DNA from: Terriglobales bacterium
Lineage (GTDB): Bacteria; Acidobacteriota; Terriglobia; Terriglobales; Acidobacteriaceae
NCBI GenBank assembly: GCA_035764005.1
Contig: DASTZZ010000124.1
Location: 62,001-126,000 of the forward strand
Length of the DNA stretch: 64,000 nucleotides
Direction: 5' to 3'
Position numbers and translations under genes: made by a program. The notes under the pieces are model-generated. The model had not been told where the DNA came from. It ran no database searches and saw only the letters and a program-made list of their open reading frames with translations. Below, in pieces: positions 27,560 through 36,245 of the stretch. Within the stretch, counting starts at the first letter, position 1. Every line of letters starts with the position of its first letter.

Positions 27560-28028
27560 TCCAGAGCTCCATTCGGCCCCTTGTTTCTCAAAGCTCAGGA
27601 AGCCTGCTCTGACATGTTATTGATTCAGAGTTCCTGTCCCGAGATGTTCCAGATGTTCACAGTTTAGTAAAGGGCTGCCCATTGCCGTGGAGAACGCCCC
27701 TATGCCGGGCTCCCCCTGTCGGATTCGGAGAGTTCGGTGACACTCCTGTTCATTTTTTTGCGCGGCCCTCACCCATCTCCTTCCTTTATTTGTAAACGGC
27801 CGATAATGGCGCCCGTCCGTTTCTGAGACGACTTGCTCTGCCTCGCAGGAGTAAATCTTCTCTATCTGCACCGGAGACAGAAAACCCTCTGGAACGTCGA
27901 GCACGAAAGTTTTTCAACTGAGGGAACTCTGAATCTAGCTGCGGCCCTGAGAGATCCCATCGAATTGTTCGAACGAGTTAACCAGGTAATCACTGGGAGC
28001 GCCACCCGGTGATGACCGAAATCGGCAG
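27560..28028. other. Divergent control region upstream of the exopolysaccharide operon
   Basis: 469 bases between the LuxR-type regulator and the PilZ gene. A 95-codon minus-strand frame (27617-27904) crosses it but has no good ribosome site or recognisable domain, so it is not called. Promoters of both divergent units should lie here; I could not assign boxes with confidence. Confidence 0.45.
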
Positions 28029-28448
28029 GTGCACGTGGACAAAAGAAAGTGTGCGCGGTATCGACTCGATCTGCCCGTTACCTATATGTGGCGCGAAAGC
28101 TCCGGAGAGTGTGCTCATGCGGCGGGGTTTATTCGAGACATCTCTGCAAACGGAATGCTGGTGCTGGGCGGCGAGTGTCCGCCCGCCGAGGCGCAGGTTT
28201 GGTGTGAGGTGATGCTGCCTCCTTCTTATAGCCGCGATTCGATTCGCCGTCTGCGCGCTGCCGGTCCTGTGGTCCGTATTGCAAATTCCCCTGGTGAGGA
28301 ATATGCAAACGGCTTCGCTATCCAGGGCTCACCGTTCCTGCTCACTGCCGAAGCCGATAAAGCGGAGTGGGTTCGACTGATCGCCGATCAGCAACAAGCG
28401 CGCGCCAGGGAACAGGACACGGGCGCGCAGGCAGGAGGTTCGCGATGA
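28029..28448 (+). CDS. PilZ-domain protein (c-di-GMP receptor candidate)
   Basis: 139 aa from GTG 28029. PilZ signatures are the RxxxR motif (R6-KCA-R10) followed by YRLDLPVTY, then DISANGMLV (D-x-S-x-x-G). Both c-di-GMP contact motifs are therefore intact. There is no membrane segment. It heads the exopolysaccharide operon, and its stop overlaps the start of the export gene (ATGA), so translation is coupled. It probably couples c-di-GMP level to polymer export or synthesis; that role is inferred from motif and position. Confidence 0.85.
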   Translation: MHVDKRKCARYRLDLPVTYMWRESSGECAHAAGFIRDISANGMLVLGGECPPAEAQVWCEVMLPPSYSRDSIRRLRAAGPVVRIANSPGEEYANGFAIQGSPFLLTAEADKAEWVRLIADQQQARAREQDTGAQAGGSR

Positions 28449-29155
28449 GACTTCGTACCGCATTGATGGTCTGCGTATGTCTGATGTGTGGAATCGGCCA
28501 TGGCTATTCCCAGTCGACATTGGCGACCGCGAGTGAGTTGCCCTCGCAAGCGAGCCCAGAGCCGGAAGGCACGGTCTCTCCGCAATTTACTGAGCGTCAT
28601 CCCCGATACAAATTGCGTCCCGGAGATGTGCTCGAGCTCACATTTGAGTTGAGTCCCGAATTGAACCAGCAGATCTCGGTGCAACCGGATGGATTCGTCA
28701 CGCTAAAGCAAGTAGGCGATTTTTACGTGGCTGGGGAGTCCGTTCCTAAATTCAGAGAATCGGTAACGACTGCCTACAGCAAATTCCTGCACGATCCGAT
28801 CATCACGGTCGATCTGAAGGATTTCGAGAAGCCATTCTTCACCGCGGGAGGAATGGTTGCGCACCCAGGCAAGTACGAGATGCGCGGAGACGTGACTCTG
28901 GTGGAGGCTCTCGCGCAGGCAGGCGGCCTCACCGAAGAATCGAAGCACTCGCAGGTGCTGCTCTTCCGTCGAGTATCGCAGGATTGGGCACAAGCGAAGG
29001 TGATCGATGTAAAGAAGATGCTGAACCACAAAACTCTGGCCGAGGACATTCATCTGCAACCGGGGGACATGATTTTCGTTCCACAAAATCGTGTTTCCAA
29101 GATTCGCAAATTCATTCCTACGGCGGGTCTCAGCATGTACTCGCCGATCCCATGA
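28445..29155 (+). CDS. Polysaccharide export protein, Wza-like (Poly_export/SLBB)
   Basis: 236 aa from ATG 28445, with CAGGAGG seven bases upstream and the PilZ stop overlapping. A signal peptide (LMVCVCLMCGIGHGYS) precedes the Poly_export domain (YKLRPGDVLELTFELSPELNQ, VQPDGFVTL, VAGESVP) and an SLBB domain (FFTAGGMVAHPGKYEM, LVEALAQAGGL). It ends LQPGDMIFVPQNR. It is a periplasmic/outer-membrane export channel component. It is shorter than E. coli Wza and lacks an obvious lipobox. Confidence 0.93.
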   Translation: MRLRTALMVCVCLMCGIGHGYSQSTLATASELPSQASPEPEGTVSPQFTERHPRYKLRPGDVLELTFELSPELNQQISVQPDGFVTLKQVGDFYVAGESVPKFRESVTTAYSKFLHDPIITVDLKDFEKPFFTAGGMVAHPGKYEMRGDVTLVEALAQAGGLTEESKHSQVLLFRRVSQDWAQAKVIDVKKMLNHKTLAEDIHLQPGDMIFVPQNRVSKIRKFIPTAGLSMYSPIP

Positions 29156-29166
29156 AGGAGCACGCC

Positions 29167-30705
29167 ATGCCAGAAGCCCTAGTACTGAGCACGAAGAGCG
29201 ATGGGATACGGTCATACACCGCGCGCGAAGTGGCGGTCATTATCTTCCGACATCGTCGGGTGGCTACCCTCTGCTTCGCCGGCGTTTTTCTCGGAGCGTT
29301 GATTGCGGCGCTGATTCTGCCCAGCTATCGGGCGGAGATGAAATTCCTGGTGAAACGTGAACGCGTTGATCCAGTCATCAGCGGCGACCAAAGCACCAGC
29401 CAGATTCAGATCGCGAGTCCGGAGATCACCGAGCAGGAGATGAACTCGGAGGTGGAGTTGCTGACCAGCGAGGATCTCTTACAACAGGTCGTACTGGCCA
29501 ATCATCTCGAGAAATCGGTCGGCTCTTCCTGGTTCCACAAAAATGATCAGGAACGAAAGGTTGCGATTGCGGTTCGAAAACTTCGCTCGCACCTGCAGGT
29601 CGAAGCTGTACGCAAGACCAACATCGTGAATGTCACGCTTTCGTCGCGCAATCCGAAGCAGGCTGCTGACGTTCTCTCCTCTTTGGCAAATCTCTATCTG
29701 GAAAAACATACCCAGGTCATGCGTCCCGGCGGCCAGTATGTGTTTTTCGCGCAACAGACTGAGGAAGCCAAGAAGGAGCTGACCGAGGCGGAGGAGCGGC
29801 TGCAGGCGTTCAACCGCGCACAACGCGTGGTTGCTCCCGAAATGGAACGGGACAATACCTTGGACAAGCTTTCGGACATCAGCCTGTCGCTCGAACAGAC
29901 GCGGGCTGCTATCGGTGAAGCCGAAGACAGGATCGACGCTCTCAAACGTTTGCAAAGATCTATGCCTGCGAGGATCACCACGCAGTTGCGCGAGGGAGAC
30001 AATCCGCAGCTCATGCAGCAACTCAAGAGCACACTGCTGAACCTGCAATTGAAGAGGACCGAGTTGCTGACGAAATTTCAGCCGAGCTATCCACTTGTAC
30101 AGGAAGTCGACCGCCAGATCACCGAGACGCAAACTGCGATTGCGGCCGAGAATGCCCGCCCGGTTCGGGAAGAGACCACGGATCAGAATCCTACGGAAGC
30201 CTGGGTACGTGGAGAGCTGGCAAAGGCAAATGCCGACTTGAGTGGACTCAGGGCACGCGAAGACGAGCAACGCACATCGGTTGCCAGCTTCCAATCGAGA
30301 GCGCGCTTGCTCAACGATAAAGGCATCGTGCAGCAGGATCTGCTGCGAGCAGCGAAAGCAGCCGAGCAAAATTATCTGCTCTACCTGAAAAAACGAGAGG
30401 AATCGCGCATCACCGACGCCCTCGACCGCCGCCGGATCCTTAACGTGGCGATTGCGCAGGAGCCGCTCGTGCCGGCGCTGCCGGCTCACTCCGGAGGCTG
30501 GTATCTGCTGATCGGAACGATGTTTGCGCTTCTGGCGGCTGTGGGATCTACTTTCGGCGCCGAATACTTCGATGACAGCTTCCGCACGCCGGAAGAGATC
30601 AGGCGTGAGCTCCGCCTGCCCGTCATCGCCGCCGTTCCTTACTGTCCTCCACTGGAACTGGAAACAGATTTGCCGAACCTCGAGTCCGGCCAGGAGGTCG
30701 CGTGA
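29167..30705 (+). CDS. Chain-length determinant / GumC-like (Wzz domain, no kinase)
   Basis: 512 aa from ATG 29167, with AAGGAG before it (the frame open to 28984 overlaps the previous gene). Membrane helices near residues 30-55 and 440-460 flank a long periplasmic coiled-coil (about 170-400, rich in EEAKKELTEAEERLQAFNRA-type heptads) with the GNVR-type LQTPYP-equivalent region. There is no Walker motif, so it needs the separate CpsD-like partner. It controls polymer length and links inner- and outer-membrane machinery. It is followed at once by the ATPase gene (TGATG overlap). Confidence 0.9.
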   Translation: MPEALVLSTKSDGIRSYTAREVAVIIFRHRRVATLCFAGVFLGALIAALILPSYRAEMKFLVKRERVDPVISGDQSTSQIQIASPEITEQEMNSEVELLTSEDLLQQVVLANHLEKSVGSSWFHKNDQERKVAIAVRKLRSHLQVEAVRKTNIVNVTLSSRNPKQAADVLSSLANLYLEKHTQVMRPGGQYVFFAQQTEEAKKELTEAEERLQAFNRAQRVVAPEMERDNTLDKLSDISLSLEQTRAAIGEAEDRIDALKRLQRSMPARITTQLREGDNPQLMQQLKSTLLNLQLKRTELLTKFQPSYPLVQEVDRQITETQTAIAAENARPVREETTDQNPTEAWVRGELAKANADLSGLRAREDEQRTSVASFQSRARLLNDKGIVQQDLLRAAKAAEQNYLLYLKKREESRITDALDRRRILNVAIAQEPLVPALPAHSGGWYLLIGTMFALLAAVGSTFGAEYFDDSFRTPEEIRRELRLPVIAAVPYCPPLELETDLPNLESGQEVA

Positions 30706-32042
30706 TGCTGCTCGACTACTTCCGCCTTCGAGAACAGCCATTCGGTGTTACGCCCGATCCGCGCTTCTTTTATCCGTCTGATACGCACCGCGAAGCGATG
30801 GCCTCTCTGCTCTACGGAGTTCAGTCAGAGCGGGCTTTCATGGCCATGGTCGCTCAGCCCGGAATGGGAAAGACGATGCTGCTCTTCCATCTCCTGGAGC
30901 AGCTCGGGAGCGGCGTTCGTACCGCATTTCTATTCCAGACGCAATGCGACTCACGCGAATTGCTTGGCTACTTGCTCACCGATCTCGGATTGAAAGTACA
31001 GGCATACGATCCCATCCAGATGCACGAACAATTAAAAGAAGAACTGCTGAGGGAAGCTCGTGCTGGACGTCGAGTCGTGGTGATTATCGACGAGGCTCAG
31101 AATCTCGATAAATCCGTTTTGGAAACAGTGCGTCTGCTATCGGACTTTGAGTGTCCCAGCCGCAAGCTCATGCAGATCATCCTCGCGGGGCAGCCGCAGT
31201 TGTCGCAGAAGATCGGAAGTCCCGAGTTGATACAACTGCGTCAGCGCTTGTCGATGATCATTCAGATTCGGCCTCTCACCGGAAAAGATGTGGCGACTTA
31301 TATCGCACGTCGCCTGCAGGTCGCGGGCTATGCAGGTCCTGCACTATTTTCGCCTGAAGCCGTAGGCATGATCGCGGTGCGAAGCCGTGGAATCCCGCGC
31401 ATTATCAATAACTATTGTTTCAACGCGCTGTCGCTGGCTTTCGCGATGAAGAAGACTGGGATTGATGGCGACGTCGTAAGCGAAGTCGCCCACGATCTTG
31501 AGCTGGTGGATCTCTACGCCGACGGTACAACCAATCCCGAGAGCAACGACATAATCCCGATCGAACTCCCGGTACTTCCGCCGGAACCGCGGGCTGCTGT
31601 TCCGATTCGGGCATCGGCACACTGGATTGCGAGCGAGGCCGCCGCAATGAACACGGCGCCAATTTCTCCCGAAAGCATGGGGATTCGCGATCTTCGTTCA
31701 GCGGCGCTGCCCAGCTACAACGTCGATACCAGCAAACCACCTGTGAAGCTAACACCCAGGGCTGTTCCGCGCCGCGAGCGTAATCGGTCAGCTTCCTCCC
31801 TGGCAGTCGCGAGAAAGAGGCTGCGGTCGAGAAGCGCTCGGCTCGATGCCCTTGGACGTGAAGTTGGCAGGCAGTTGAGAGGTATCTCTGCTTTTGTGAT
31901 CCGGCTGACAGGTCTTGAAATTACTCGCGACCGCCTTCCCGCGATGACCGTGAAGTCAGAATCACCGCGAGTGCCCGAGATTTCGCCGCGCCAGATTGTA
32001 GAGCAGGCCGGAGCCGGCTACATGGAAGGAGCGAACGTATGA
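30705..32042 (+). CDS. ExeA-like AAA ATPase of the exopolysaccharide cluster
   Basis: 445 aa from ATG 30705, overlapping the previous stop. It starts LLDYFRLREQPFGVTPDPRF, the hallmark of ExeA/GspA-like ATPases. Walker A is AQPGMGKTMLL, Walker B is VVVIIDEAQNL, and sensor region RQRLSMIIQIRPLT follows. After the AAA core (about 1-275) comes a 170-residue tail, polar and then strongly basic (RRERNRSASSLAVARKRLRS), without known domains. Similar ATPases occur in exosortase-linked clusters, but no exosortase or PEP-CTERM protein is seen here. It probably powers or organises assembly. Confidence 0.87.
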   Translation: MLLDYFRLREQPFGVTPDPRFFYPSDTHREAMASLLYGVQSERAFMAMVAQPGMGKTMLLFHLLEQLGSGVRTAFLFQTQCDSRELLGYLLTDLGLKVQAYDPIQMHEQLKEELLREARAGRRVVVIIDEAQNLDKSVLETVRLLSDFECPSRKLMQIILAGQPQLSQKIGSPELIQLRQRLSMIIQIRPLTGKDVATYIARRLQVAGYAGPALFSPEAVGMIAVRSRGIPRIINNYCFNALSLAFAMKKTGIDGDVVSEVAHDLELVDLYADGTTNPESNDIIPIELPVLPPEPRAAVPIRASAHWIASEAAAMNTAPISPESMGIRDLRSAALPSYNVDTSKPPVKLTPRAVPRRERNRSASSLAVARKRLRSRSARLDALGREVGRQLRGISAFVIRLTGLEITRDRLPAMTVKSESPRVPEISPRQIVEQAGAGYMEGANV

Positions 32043-32809
32043 GCCGAAATTTCGAGCTCTTGCACCAACTGAACGGTCCAACGAACGCGGACGTCTCCGC
32101 GAACGTCTTAGCAACGCCCGTCTTCCATGAACCTGCCGCTGAAAAGGCGCGGTTGATCCCGCAGGAGCGCACCGCCGATCTGCTCACCGTTCGCGAACTC
32201 GAAGAAGAAAAACTTGTGCACTCCCTGTTCTTCGAAACGCAACCCAGCCCCCGAGTCGTGGTGTTCACCGGCCTGGACGCCGGCAGCGGAGCCACATCGC
32301 TATGTTCGCGCGCTGGAGCGTTGCTCGCTTCGAAGACCACCGGTTCGGTTTGCCTGGTCGACGCGAACCTGCGCCATCCGGCATTGCACCTGGGTTTCGG
32401 AGTTGAAAATCAGGCAGGGCTGGTGGATGCGCTACTTGAAGTAGGAACGATTAACAGTTTCGCGCGGCCGTTGGAACACGAAAGGCTTTGGATGGTATCA
32501 GCGGGCACAGAAGTTCCGGATGCGCACACGCTGCTTGCCTCCGAGAGACTCGCAGCATACGTCAACGAATTGCGTGAGAACTTTGATTACGTACTCGTCG
32601 ATTCTCCGGCGGCATCGTTGTATACGGATTCGCTGGTGCTCGGGGCAATTAGTGATGGTGTGGCGCTCGTGCTCAAGGCAAATGTTAGCCGGCGGGCGAC
32701 TGCAAGCAAGATTGTTGGGGACTTTGCCGGAGCCGGCGTACGCGTGTTGGGAGCTGTGTTGAACCAACGCACGTTCCCGGTTCCGAGCGCGATTTATAGC
32801 TGGCTGTAA
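32039..32809 (+). CDS. CpsD/CapB-like BY-kinase homolog with degenerate Walker A
   Basis: 256 aa. The MinD/ParA fold of bacterial tyrosine kinases is seen: Walker A' SVCLVDANLRHPALH and Walker B-like FDYVLVDSPAASLYTDS. The P-loop reads GLDAGSGATSL (about residues 78-88) where GxxxGEGKST is expected, so the catalytic lysine is Ala. There is no C-terminal tyrosine cluster. It probably pairs with the GumC-like protein as an ATP-binding or purely structural regulator. The start overlaps the preceding stop. Loss of kinase activity is inferred. Confidence 0.85.
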   Translation: MSRNFELLHQLNGPTNADVSANVLATPVFHEPAAEKARLIPQERTADLLTVRELEEEKLVHSLFFETQPSPRVVVFTGLDAGSGATSLCSRAGALLASKTTGSVCLVDANLRHPALHLGFGVENQAGLVDALLEVGTINSFARPLEHERLWMVSAGTEVPDAHTLLASERLAAYVNELRENFDYVLVDSPAASLYTDSLVLGAISDGVALVLKANVSRRATASKIVGDFAGAGVRVLGAVLNQRTFPVPSAIYSWL

Positions 32810-32908
32810 GTTCCCCAGTAGCAGCCGTTATTCGGCTGTGCTGTACACGCTCGATCGAAAGTGAGTTTGTTTTCAGGGTCACCGAGATGTGACTCAGAGG
32901 GCGAAGCT

Positions 32909-33463
32909 ATGGCCACCCAGACAGAAACTCCATTCACAACAGCTGGCGCGACAGGCAGCCGCGCACACGAAGGTTCCTGGTTTGCGGTCCACACGCGCGC
33001 CCGCCATGAGAAAAAGGTGGATACTCTGTTGCGCGGCAAGAATATCGATACATTTCTGCCGGTGGTCAGTAAAGTACAGCGATGGAGCGATCGCAACAAA
33101 AAAATACAGTTTCCTTTGTTCCCTTGTTACACGTTTGTGTACATGCCTTCTTCTGCGGAACAATTTGTCAGAGTACTTCGGACTCCAGGAATCGTGCGCA
33201 TCGTGAGCTCCGGCTGCGAACCGTTACCGATACCTAAGGAGCAAATCACGAGCATCCGTCTGTTGCTCAATCAAAATGTCCCATATTGGGAGCATCCCTT
33301 TCTTTGCGCCGGCCAACGTGTGCGCGTTCGCGGAGGCTGCCTGGATGGAGTCGAAGGCATACTGTCCGAAGTGAAGTCAAATCGCACCCTGGTGATCTCC
33401 GCTGATCCAATTCAGCGTTCCATCGCGATTCGCGCTGACGACTACGACGTAGAACCTATCTAG
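32909..33463 (+). CDS. NusG paralog (RfaH/UpxY-like antitermination factor)
   Basis: 184 aa from ATG 32909 (the frame open to 32861 looks like leader). The NGN domain (about 25-125: SWFAVHTRARHEKKVDTLL, FPLFPCYTFVYM, VRVLRTPGIVRIVS) and a KOW-type C-terminal domain (GQRVRVRGGCLDGVEGIL) give the full NusG layout. Specialised NusG paralogs inside polysaccharide operons travel with RNA polymerase and prevent premature termination of long transcripts. The 100-base gap before it is the widest in the front part of the operon and may hold a promoter or recruitment site. Confidence 0.9.
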   Translation: MATQTETPFTTAGATGSRAHEGSWFAVHTRARHEKKVDTLLRGKNIDTFLPVVSKVQRWSDRNKKIQFPLFPCYTFVYMPSSAEQFVRVLRTPGIVRIVSSGCEPLPIPKEQITSIRLLLNQNVPYWEHPFLCAGQRVRVRGGCLDGVEGILSEVKSNRTLVISADPIQRSIAIRADDYDVEPI

Positions 33464-33526
33464 TACTGAACACCTGATAAAGCCCTGCCAAACAGCAGGG
33501 AGCCAAAGAAATCCAGTACCCAGAAC

Positions 33527-35059
33527 ATGGCAAGCATTCCCAGCGGCGCTCCAGATTCCCTTTCCTTACTTCCGGATGTAGCAGAAACGGCCTCTCTGCC
33601 CATTTCTGTTGAGCCGCCGAAATCCGGCACGGGATTGTCGTTGGTTGCCGCGAACAATTCGCCAGAGGGAAGCGTACGCTGGCGAGAAAGTTCTGCTGGT
33701 AGTCCTATTGAATTTTCTCCGATTGCTATTGATCTGCTGTTTGCTGCAGTAAGCGCGTCAGTTATGTTCCACATTAGTACCAGCAACAGCGCAATCAGCT
33801 TTTCGTTGCTGAATCAACTCCGCGCGCTGCTGATGCTGTATGTGGCTCTGACACTTCTGTGCGCTCATAGCTTGGGCTTGTATCGGCTGCGGCGTCGGAA
33901 CATCGGGGAAACCCTGGCGATCGCCAAGTCTGTTGGCCTTGCCTCGATGGTCTGCGGAGCATTTGTTCTGTGGGCCGGCCAGCCTCTTTCTCTGCCGGCA
34001 ATCGGCTGCATGGGAGCGATGAATATTGGCGCATTCGCCGCGTGGCGGGCATGGGGTCGGCACACCGCCAGTCACCGTGTTGATACGGGCACAATGCGCA
34101 ACGTGCTGATCGTTGGCGCCAATGCCTCCGGGACCGCCTTGGCGCACTCGATCTCGGCGAATCCGCATTGGGGGTTCGTTGTGCGCGGGTTTCTCGACGA
34201 TCGCGCGCATTCGAACGGAATTCGAGTGGCTGGAACTGTGGCTCAGTTGGCAGAGATTGCGCGGGCGGAGTACATCGATGACATTTTCATCGCACCCCCT
34301 TATGATCGCGCACTCGTCTGGAAACTTACCGATCAGGCACGCCGGAATCACTGGAATGTAAAAGTAGTTCCCGAATTTTGGGAGCCGGCAATGGTGCGTC
34401 CACAAGTCGAGCTCCTGGGAGAGTTGCCGGTCTTCTCACTGCATCGTGAGCCGATTCCCGCAGTCGCACTTTTTCTAAAACGCTCTTTGGACGTGATGTT
34501 ATCGCTCTGTGCCGCACCCATCGTAATTCCTCTTATTGGTGCTCTGGCGTTGCTGGTGAAACTGGATTCACCCGGCCCGGCCTTCTATTGCGCGAGCCGA
34601 ATTGGGAGAAGAGGACGGAAATTCTGTTGCTGGAAGCTGCGCACCATGATCTCCAACGCGGATGAGATGAAAGAGGAACTTCGAGCCAGGAATCAGAGGT
34701 CAGGACCATTCTTCAAACTATCGTTTGATCCACGTATCACACGCATAGGCCGGCTGCTGCGCAAGAGCAGCCTCGACGAGATACCTCAGCTCTGGAATGT
34801 TCTTTGCGGAGACATGAGCCTGGTGGGCCCGCGGCCGCATCCAGTAGACGACTATGAACGCTACCAGCTCGAACATCGCCGTCGCCTGCAGGTGCGTCCG
34901 GGCATTACTGGACTGTGGCAGGTTAAGGCGCGACGAGACCCTTCATTCGATCTCAATATGGCACTTGATCTGACATATATCGAGAACTGGAGTCTATGGC
35001 TCGACTGCAAAATTCTTCTGCAGACCATCCCAGTCGTTCTCCGAGGAACTGGACAGTAG
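33527..35059 (+). CDS. Polyprenyl-phosphate glycosyl-1-phosphate transferase (WcaJ-like)
   Basis: 510 aa. Four N-terminal membrane helices (about 65-180), then a CoA-binding-like Rossmann segment (NVLIVGANASGTALAHSI), a fifth membrane segment (MLSLCAAPIVIPLIGALAL) and the bacterial sugar-transferase domain. That domain carries DSPGPAFYCASRIGRRG, FCCWKLRTM, SLDEIPQLWNV, MSLVGPRPHP and RPGITGLWQV. It starts the repeat unit by moving a hexose-1-phosphate onto undecaprenyl phosphate. This is the layout of initiating enzymes of Wzx/Wzy-type polymers. Confidence 0.95.
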   Translation: MASIPSGAPDSLSLLPDVAETASLPISVEPPKSGTGLSLVAANNSPEGSVRWRESSAGSPIEFSPIAIDLLFAAVSASVMFHISTSNSAISFSLLNQLRALLMLYVALTLLCAHSLGLYRLRRRNIGETLAIAKSVGLASMVCGAFVLWAGQPLSLPAIGCMGAMNIGAFAAWRAWGRHTASHRVDTGTMRNVLIVGANASGTALAHSISANPHWGFVVRGFLDDRAHSNGIRVAGTVAQLAEIARAEYIDDIFIAPPYDRALVWKLTDQARRNHWNVKVVPEFWEPAMVRPQVELLGELPVFSLHREPIPAVALFLKRSLDVMLSLCAAPIVIPLIGALALLVKLDSPGPAFYCASRIGRRGRKFCCWKLRTMISNADEMKEELRARNQRSGPFFKLSFDPRITRIGRLLRKSSLDEIPQLWNVLCGDMSLVGPRPHPVDDYERYQLEHRRRLQVRPGITGLWQVKARRDPSFDLNMALDLTYIENWSLWLDCKILLQTIPVVLRGTGQ

Positions 35060-35139
35060 ATCTCGAATACGCAACGACGCACATCGTCAATCCACTTCTC
35101 AACAATTCCCAAGCCAAGCTGCAAAGCAACAGGAGTTTT

Positions 35140-36216
35140 ATGACGGCTACCGCCAATGCAATCAGCCTATTCGAACCACAAATCAGTTGTGCCGCTGAGT
35201 TTTGCTTTCTGGATCAAAGTGCAATTCTCGCCGCGGGCATACTCGACATGCATCGAGCCTTCGACGTCATTCAGGAAGCGCTCATTCTTCTCGAATTAGG
35301 AAAATGCGTACAACCGCACAAAGTTGTTCTGCGCAGCGAGGAAAGTGTTGAGAGCGAAAATCGAGGCCGCTTCAATGCGTTGTTTGCATCGATTAAGGGA
35401 CATAGACCGGCTGTCGGAATGAAGTGGATCGGGAGTTTTCCGACAAACCGCTCTTTAGGATTGCCGCGAGCTAGCGCAGTTATTGTGCTGAACTCGCCGG
35501 AGACGGGTTTTCCTGTCGCGATCCTCGATGGGACCCTGGTCAGCGCCATGCGCACCGGCGCGATGACCGGTCTTGGGGCAAAAAATCTAGCCGCAGGTTC
35601 CGTCCATAAGATCGGCATGATCGGAGCCGGTGTGCAAGCTCGCACTCAGATCCTCGGGTTGATTTCCGCTCTGCCCGACATTGAAGAAATCGCTATATTC
35701 AATCGCACTCAGGAACACGCCGAAGCGCTCATCGAAGAATGCCGCGAGCGCTGGCAAGCTCCTGTGGTGAGAGCCAGCAGCATACCCGCTGCTCTGGCCG
35801 ACGCCGATGTGGCTTTAACCATTACCACGGCCGGCGAACCTCTTATGCGCGCCGAGCACATCAAACCTGGCGCGCTCAGCATCCAGCTCTCCGGACACGA
35901 GTGCGAATTCGAAGTGATCCGGCAATCCAGCAAATTGATCGTCGACAACTGGGAAGTCATCAAGCATCGCGGCATCATCACGCCAGCGATCATGCATAAC
36001 CAGGGTTGTCTGGCAGACAGCGACATACACGCCACATTGGCGCAGGTGATGCTAGGCGAGAAGCCGGGGCGGGAAGACGATCGCGAACGCATCCATTTCG
36101 CGCATATGGGAATGGGTGTTGAGGATGTAGCCCTTGGTTGGGACATATTCTGCCGCGCTTCTGAAATGGGAATTGGGCAGAAGCTGAAATTGTGGGACAC
36201 ACCTCTCTGGTCTTGA
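35140..36216 (+). CDS. Ornithine cyclodeaminase / mu-crystallin family protein
   Basis: 358 aa from ATG 35140, four bases after AGGAG; the frame open to 34996 overlaps the transferase gene. It is an NAD-binding protein of the OCD/mu-crystallin family: KWIGSFPTN, ILDGTLVSAMRTGAMTGLGAK, nucleotide-binding GMIGAGVQARTQI, the domain linker IAIFNRTQEHAEAL and a GxEC-like QLSGHECEFEV. Members make proline from ornithine, reduce cyclic imines, or (SbnB) oxidise N-linked amino acids. No SbnA-like partner is present. Its place in a polysaccharide operon with ATP-grasp ligases suggests production of an amino-acid building block. Confidence 0.88.
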   Translation: MTATANAISLFEPQISCAAEFCFLDQSAILAAGILDMHRAFDVIQEALILLELGKCVQPHKVVLRSEESVESENRGRFNALFASIKGHRPAVGMKWIGSFPTNRSLGLPRASAVIVLNSPETGFPVAILDGTLVSAMRTGAMTGLGAKNLAAGSVHKIGMIGAGVQARTQILGLISALPDIEEIAIFNRTQEHAEALIEECRERWQAPVVRASSIPAALADADVALTITTAGEPLMRAEHIKPGALSIQLSGHECEFEVIRQSSKLIVDNWEVIKHRGIITPAIMHNQGCLADSDIHATLAQVMLGEKPGREDDRERIHFAHMGMGVEDVALGWDIFCRASEMGIGQKLKLWDTPLWS

Positions 36217-36245
36217 GTTCGAGATCGCCAAATAAATCACAACGT

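Noticed and set aside
27617-27904. 95-codon minus-strand frame in the divergent control region
   Set aside because: No ribosome site, no domain, mixed composition; a real gene here would leave little room for the operon promoters.
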